Assembly (NCBI RefSeq): GCF_042650605.1
Contig: NZ_JBHSBN010000011.1
Span: 1 to 64,000, forward strand
Direction: 5' to 3'
Source of the DNA: Micromonospora_J zhanjiangensis
Lineage (GTDB): Bacteria > Actinomycetota > Actinomycetes > Mycobacteriales > Micromonosporaceae
DNA length: 64,000 bases
Part shown: piece by piece, positions 60,706 through 64,000 of the stretch
Position numbering within the stretch: the first letter of the stretch is position 1
How the letters are laid out: every line of letters starts with the position of its first letter
Notes under the pieces: generated by a model
The model's input: the letters and a program-made list of their open reading frames with translations, nothing else
Told to the model about the DNA's origin: nothing
Database searches by the model: none
Position numbers and translations under genes: made by a program

Positions 60706-60851
60706 CCGGGTCACCCATTAATTGAGGTTCGCGAATAAATGTGGCACCCTGGCCGGTGTAGCCGTCGCGAGGAGCCACGCAGTCGGCCGGGGTGTGGGCA
60801 ACGCTCCGGCGGTCCGGGCGCACCACCCGTTCTCTCATCCCGGAGGGCTCC

Positions 60852-61967
60852 ATGTCCGTGGCACTTCGTGCCCGTGCCGTACCCCGCGTCGCCTGGTTGG
60901 CCGCGCTGGGTGCGGCGCTCGTCGTACTCTTCGCCGCCGTGCTGGCCACGGTGGCACCGCCGTCGGCGTCCGCGCACGGCTCGGTGGTCGACCCCGCGAC
61001 CCGCAACTACGGTTGCTGGCAGCGTTGGGGCAGCGACTTCCAGAACCCGGCGATGGCCACCCAGGACCCGATGTGCTGGCAGGCCTGGCAGGCCGACCCG
61101 CAGGCCATGTGGAACTGGAACGGTCTCTACCGCAACGGCGTCGGTGGCAACCCGCAGGCCGTCATCCCGGACGGTCAGCTCTGCAGCGGCGGCCACACCG
61201 AGGGCGGACGCTACAACGCGCTGGACGCGGTGGGCGCCTGGAAGACCACCCCGATCGCCAACAACTTCCAGGTCAAGCTCTACGACCAGGCCAGCCACGG
61301 CGCCGACTGGATCAAGGTGTACGTCACGAAGCAGGGCTTCAACTCGACGACCCAGCCGCTGGGCTGGGGCAACCTGGAACTGGTCGGCCAGATCGGCAAC
61401 AAGCCGGCCTCGCAGTGGACGCCCGAGTCGGGCGGGGTCTCGACCCTGATCCCGGGTTCGGCGCCGGGCCGGACCGGCCGGCACATCGTGTTTACCATCT
61501 GGCAGGCCAGCCACCAGGACCAGTCGTACTACCTGTGCAGCGACGTCGAGTTCGGCGGTGGCGGGACGCCGACCACGCCGCCGACCACCACCCCGCCGAC
61601 CACGCGTCCGCCGACCACCCCGCCGGTCACCACCCCGCCCACCACGCCGCCGATCTCGCCCGGCGCCGGGTGCTCCGCGACGTACAAGGTCACCGGGTCG
61701 TGGTCCGGTGGTTTCCAGGGTGAGGTCCAGGTGACCGCCAGCGGCGCGGCCATCAAGGGCTGGACGGTTCGGTGGACGCTGGCCTCCGGCCAGACGATCA
61801 GCCAGTCCTGGGGCGCCACGCTGACCACGAGCGGTTCCTCGGTGAGCGCGACGAACGTGAGCTACAACGGCGCGCTCAGCCCCGGCGGCAGCACCACGTT
61901 CGGCTTCCTGGGCTCGTCCAGCGGCAGCAACCCCGTACCGGCGGTGACCTGCACCGCGACCACCTGA
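60852..61967 (+). CDS. Secreted AA10 lytic polysaccharide monooxygenase with C-terminal CBM2
   Basis: The 371-residue protein starts at ATG 60852 behind CGGAGGG. The signal peptide (~1-41) ends ASA and releases His42 as the mature N-terminus; His42 and His115 (CSGGHTEGG) form the copper-binding histidine brace. The AA10 domain (~42-235) has the cellulose-active look (HGSVVDPATRNYGCWQRWG, QDQSYYLCSDVEF). A Pro/Thr linker (~238-272) and CBM2 (~275-371) follow. The enzyme oxidatively cuts cellulose chains, helping the GH29/PL11 enzymes break plant walls. A strong hairpin ends the unit. Confidence 0.95.
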   Translation: MSVALRARAVPRVAWLAALGAALVVLFAAVLATVAPPSASAHGSVVDPATRNYGCWQRWGSDFQNPAMATQDPMCWQAWQADPQAMWNWNGLYRNGVGGNPQAVIPDGQLCSGGHTEGGRYNALDAVGAWKTTPIANNFQVKLYDQASHGADWIKVYVTKQGFNSTTQPLGWGNLELVGQIGNKPASQWTPESGGVSTLIPGSAPGRTGRHIVFTIWQASHQDQSYYLCSDVEFGGGGTPTTPPTTTPPTTRPPTTPPVTTPPTTPPISPGAGCSATYKVTGSWSGGFQGEVQVTASGAAIKGWTVRWTLASGQTISQSWGATLTTSGSSVSATNVSYNGALSPGGSTTFGFLGSSSGSNPVPAVTCTATT

Positions 61968-62041
61968 GCGGGACGTCCTTCAGCTCGCCCTCCGGCCGGT
62001 CCGGCCGGGAGCCGGTGACGACCCGCTCCCGGTGACCGGCA

Positions 62042-62080
62042 CCGGCGGCCGGGTCCACACCTCGTGGACCCGGCCGCCGG
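62042..62080 (+). terminator. 17-bp-stem terminator after the LPMO gene
   Basis: CCGGCGGCCGGGTCCAC (62042-62058) and GTGGACCCGGCCGCCGG (62064-62080) match perfectly around a 5-nt loop, 74 bases after the stop. Confidence 0.88.
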
Positions 62081-62107
62081 CTTTGGCGGTCCCGGCCCGC
62101 GGCCCGC

Positions 62108-62163
62108 GGGCGGCGGGCGATGGGCGGCGGGCGGCGGGCGGCGGGCGGCGGGCGGCGGGCGGC
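62108..62163. repeat. Heptanucleotide GGGCGGC tandem repeat
   Basis: Six perfect GGGCGGC units fill 62122-62163, preceded by GGGCGGC-GGGCGAT at 62108-62121. Unit number may vary between strains by slippage. It lies in the non-coding gap between the LPMO terminator and the AT-rich double repeat. Confidence 0.9.
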
Positions 62164-62181
62164 GGTGCCACATTCGGGCCC

Positions 62182-62217
62182 ACATCAAAAATCGTGTAAC
62201 TACATCATCTTTCGTGT
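62182..62217. promoter_or_regulatory. Two 16-bp direct repeats spaced 20 bp (ACATCA-N4-TCGTGT)
   Basis: ACATCAaaaaTCGTGT (62182-62197) and ACATCAtcttTCGTGT (62202-62217) keep all 12 outer bases and repeat at 20 bp, about two helical turns. This is a sharp AT-rich patch. No gene begins close on either strand, so the target is unclear; the adjacent GntR regulator might bind it. Confidence 0.55.
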
Positions 62218-62360
62218 GGAGCTGATTTCGGAGGCGCACTCCACAGGGGCGAGCGCGACGGCGGGCGGTCGGTGGCGGTGGCAGTGGCGGCCGGCCTTCG
62301 CGAACCGGCCGTGCCGACCTCCGCCGGACCGGACCCGGACAGTGCTCACCGGGCAGAGGA

Positions 62361-62585
62361 CTACTCCGCGACGTAGACGCCCGACCCCGGTACGCCCACC
62401 ACGGTGCCGCGCGCTTTGAGCGCGTCCATGGCGCGGGCGACCGTCCGGCGGGCCGACCCGTACTCCTCGGCCAGCCGGTCATATGTAGGCAGACGCGAGC
62501 CACGCGGGAATTCCCCGGCGGCGATGCGCCGGGTCAGGTCGTCCTCGATCTCTCGGGCCGTGTGCGGGATGACCACGGGGCTCAT
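62361..62585 (-). CDS. Minimal GntR-family regulator (winged helix only)
   Basis: The 74-residue protein starts at ATG 62585 and is a bare GntR winged helix: IEDDLTRRIAAGEFPRGSRLPTYDRLAEEYGSARRTVARAMDALKARGTVVGVPGSGVYV. There is no effector domain, unlike normal GntR proteins of about 240 residues. Bare GntR proteins are typical of actinobacterial integrative elements (for example KorSA-type repressors). It is divergent from a small CxxC protein gene with direct repeats between, a plausible operator. Confidence 0.83.
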   Translation of the reverse strand: MSPVVIPHTAREIEDDLTRRIAAGEFPRGSRLPTYDRLAEEYGSARRTVARAMDALKARGTVVGVPGSGVYVAE

Positions 62586-62612
62586 GGTCCTGCCTACCCA
62601 GACAGAGACCAC

Positions 62613-62655
62613 TTGCACCTCTGGCACTGCTTGCCTTATTGACACTACTGGCACT
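62613..62655. promoter_or_regulatory. Two direct repeats between the GntR and CxxC genes
   Basis: TTGCACCTCTGGCACT (62613-62628) and TTGACACTACTGGCACT (62639-62655) share TTG-CAC and CTGGCACT blocks, the latter 27 bp apart. TTGACA at 62639 region also resembles a -35 box. They are likely operators of the divergent pair. Confidence 0.5.
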
Positions 62656-62725
62656 AGATTGCGAAGGGTTAGGCGCGTCCGTTTCTCGTACGGAGGTGGC
62701 GCTGGTGCTGTCGGAGGAAAAGCCG

Positions 62726-62890
62726 ATGCTCGTACCCGTCAGTGTCGACGGATGGCGGTGGCCGATCCGGTCCGACCGGATCGAGTGCGGCGAATGCGGC
62801 GACCGTCTGGAAGCCGAGCGGCTCACGGCGATCTCCGAGCTGGCCGAGGTGCTGGCGGCGCACACATCTCGCTGTCGCGTCTTCTCCTGA
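62726..62890 (+). CDS. Small CxxC protein
   Basis: The 54-residue protein starts at ATG 62726 with GGAGGAAA nine bases upstream. It reads MLVPVSVDGWRWPIRSDRIECGECGDRLEAERLTAISELAEVL then HTSRC; C-x2-C plus a later H/C could bind zinc. The ribosome site and divergence from the GntR gene support expression. Similar small proteins occur in Micromonosporaceae accessory DNA. Function unknown. Confidence 0.6.
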   Translation: MLVPVSVDGWRWPIRSDRIECGECGDRLEAERLTAISELAEVLAAHTSRCRVFS

Positions 62891-62940
62891 GACGACCGAA
62901 CCGCCGAGCAATCCTGCTGCGACGACGGAACGACCCGGGG

Positions 62941-63516
62941 TCACAGCCCCCAGTCGGCTTCCCGGCGGTAGCGGGGGCGACGGTCGGTGTGACTGCTCAT
63001 CAGCGCCATCCGGTTCAGCGTCCAGGGCGGTCCGGCGTACCGGTCGAGGGTGGCTCGGTCGGCGGCGAGCGCGCCGGGTGCCGGCTCGGCACGGACCCGG
63101 GCCAGGGTCAGGTGCGGCCGGAACGGCCGCGGGTCGCAGGGCAGCCCCGCGGCTGCCAGCTCCCGGCGGACGGTGTCGGCGAGCCGCCGCAGGGCGGCCG
63201 CGTCGCCGGTCACGCCGCACCAGAGCACAGTTGACCGGGCCCCGACGAACGTTCCCTCGCCGCCGAGACGCAACCGCGCCGGCTCCGCGCCGCAGTCGGC
63301 AGGCCGCCAGGTCCGCGCGGCGGTGTCCAGCGCCATCTGTACGTCCGGCAGCCGGCCGTCCTCGACGTCGCCGAGAAACGCCAGCGTGACGTGCATGTCG
63401 TCGGGCACCGCCAGCCGTACGTCCGCGCCGGGCACCGCCACCCGCAGGTCGGCGAGTCGGCGGGCGAGGTGATCGATCGCCCCGACCGGCGGGTAGACGG
63501 CCACGAATAGGCGCAA
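62941..63516 (-). CDS. thpR: RNA 2',3'-cyclic phosphodiesterase (2'-5' RNA ligase family)
   Basis: I place the start at TTG 63516 because AGGAGGA sits six bases upstream, giving 191 residues; a GTG start at 63534 would overlap that ribosome site. The two H-x-T/S motifs are HVTLAFLG and HLTLARVR, the catalytic pair of the LigT-type 2H phosphoesterases. It hydrolyses 2',3'-cyclic phosphate RNA ends in vitro; its cellular role is poorly known. It is a stand-alone gene. Confidence 0.9.
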   Translation of the reverse strand: MRLFVAVYPPVGAIDHLARRLADLRVAVPGADVRLAVPDDMHVTLAFLGDVEDGRLPDVQMALDTAARTWRPADCGAEPARLRLGGEGTFVGARSTVLWCGVTGDAAALRRLADTVRRELAAAGLPCDPRPFRPHLTLARVRAEPAPGALAADRATLDRYAGPPWTLNRMALMSSHTDRRPRYRREADWGL

Positions 63517-63745
63517 TTCCGATCCTCCGCTCACGGTCCTCGACCATCGCGACCTGACCTGTCATCGACTGTCAGGGAGCTTAAGGAAACAACGGCCAGG
63601 CTGGGACCAGTGACGTCAGGCAGAGTGCGGGCGGCCATCCGTAGTTCTCCTCGCAACCGGTTTCGGAACGAAGACGGGTACATGCGGGCATTTGGGGTGC
63701 GCCCGCCGTCACCTGGCCCCGGTGCCGCTTGGCTTACTTGCTCTG

Positions 63746-63764
63746 GATTATTTAATGCATAATC
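63746..63764. promoter_or_regulatory. Palindrome in the promoter of the winged-helix regulator gene
   Basis: GATTAT (63746-63751) and ATAATC (63759-63764) are inverted copies with a 7-bp spacer in an AT-rich segment 15 bases before the start codon. TAATCT overlaps as a possible -10. Self-control by the downstream regulator is plausible. Confidence 0.5.
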
Positions 63765-63778
63765 TATACGGTGATCCT

Positions 63779-64000
63779 ATGCGGCAGCTCAGGCCACGCA
63801 ACGAGCGTTGGTTGTCGGCGTGCCTGTTCGGGCATCAGCACAAGCTTGAACTGCTTGAGGCCCTGGCCAGCTCGCCGGACGGGCGGATCAACCTCACCGA
63901 GGTCGCGAGGGATCGCGGGGTCACGCCAGCGGTGTACTACGCGCCGGTCCGCGACCTGATGGGTCTTGAGTTAGTTGACCGGGTCGAGAGGGTTCCCGGG
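63779..64000 (+). CDS. Winged-helix transcriptional regulator, N-terminal part
   Basis: The gene starts at ATG 63779 and runs off the window; 74 codons are visible. The sequence RPRNERWLSACLFGHQHKLELLEALASSPDGRINLTEVARDRGVTPAVYYAPVRDLMGLELVDRVER reads as a DNA-binding winged helix of the MarR/ArsR/HTH_20 kind. Synonymous codons (ctt, gag, tta) are less GC-biased than its neighbours, so it may be part of an accessory segment that continues beyond the edge. The effector part is not visible. Confidence 0.75.
   Translation, partial: MRQLRPRNERWLSACLFGHQHKLELLEALASSPDGRINLTEVARDRGVTPAVYYAPVRDLMGLELVDRVERVPG

Noticed and set aside
59572..60714. 380-codon minus-strand frame across the aldo/keto reductase
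   Set aside because: The plus strand carries a full catalytic tetrad and NADPH site; the minus frame is a codon-bias shadow.
62108..62217. Possible CRISPR-like array of short repeats
   Set aside because: The units are 7 bp and contiguous, or 16 bp with 4-bp gaps; there are no spacers and no cas genes.
1..64000. tRNA, rRNA or a replication origin
   Set aside because: No T-loop/anticodon pattern, ribosomal RNA stretch, DnaA-box cluster or skew change was noticed by reading; a dedicated scan could still find a tRNA.

Overview
The window is chromosomal DNA from a very high-GC actinobacterium, most likely Micromonospora or a close relative in the Micromonosporaceae. The evidence is the strong GC bias at third codon positions, frequent GTG and TTG starts, operons joined by GTGA/ATGA stop-start overlaps, hairpin terminators without U-tracts, an actinobacterial septation gene (SepH), an AftA-like arabinosyltransferase, and the neighbours pdxH, citrate synthase 2 and serC. 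No rRNA, tRNA, CRISPR array, intact prophage or intact insertion sequence was seen.

Layout. 1-5 kb: start of a secreted GH29 alpha-L-fucosidase, a c-di-AMP (ydaO-type) riboswitch in front of a secreted coiled-coil wall hydrolase-like protein, a voltage-gated cation channel homologue, a small HATPase and a cytochrome P450. 5-9.2 kb: a CBM2-PL11 rhamnogalacturonan lyase, a CorA transporter and a DUF6458 membrane protein. 9.2-13.9 kb: an ABC-2 exporter, then a tightly coupled membrane protein/histidine kinase/response regulator operon. 14.2-17 kb: a methionine-gamma-lyase-like enzyme divergent from an Lrp regulator, then a secreted double rubrerythrin-like protein. 17.1-20.3 kb: a complete molybdate operon (HTH-Mop regulator, modA, modB, modC). 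20.3-24.5 kb: a truncated acetyltransferase joined to foreign-looking sequence, then small membrane, lipoprotein, oxidoreductase and hydrolase genes. 24.5-29.7 kb: sugar metabolism (GH65 phosphorylase with beta-phosphoglucomutase, a thioesterase, and an orphan MsmK/UgpC-type ATPase).

29.8-42 kb is a surface-glycopolymer locus. It holds two divergent GT2 glycosyltransferases, a third GT2 protein, a GT2-TagF fusion, a CDP-alcohol phosphatidyltransferase with an N-terminal nucleotidyltransferase-like domain, and a TagGH-type exporter. Its enzymes suggest a phosphate-linked polyol chain built in the cytoplasm and exported by the ABC pair, like a wall teichoic acid. 42-48.6 kb has L-serine dehydratase, PspC, an AftA-type arabinosyltransferase next to a DPM1-like GT2 (more envelope building) and a DUF4230 protein. 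48.7-58.2 kb is mostly housekeeping: acyl-CoA (glutaryl-CoA-like) dehydrogenase, ParB-like protein, nitroreductase, aldose epimerase, MFS exporter, pdxH, citrate synthase, serC and sepH.

58.2-59.7 kb is a small decayed accessory islet: a hypothetical gene with no stop, a short HTH gene, a methyltransferase fragment and a perfect 56-bp palindrome. 59.7-64 kb has an aldo/keto reductase, a secreted AA10 lytic polysaccharide monooxygenase with CBM2, a second small accessory patch (minimal GntR regulator, CxxC mini-protein, direct-repeat operators), an RNA 2',3'-cyclic phosphodiesterase, and the start of a winged-helix regulator. The GH29, PL11 and AA10 enzymes indicate a plant-polysaccharide-degrading soil or plant-associated lifestyle.
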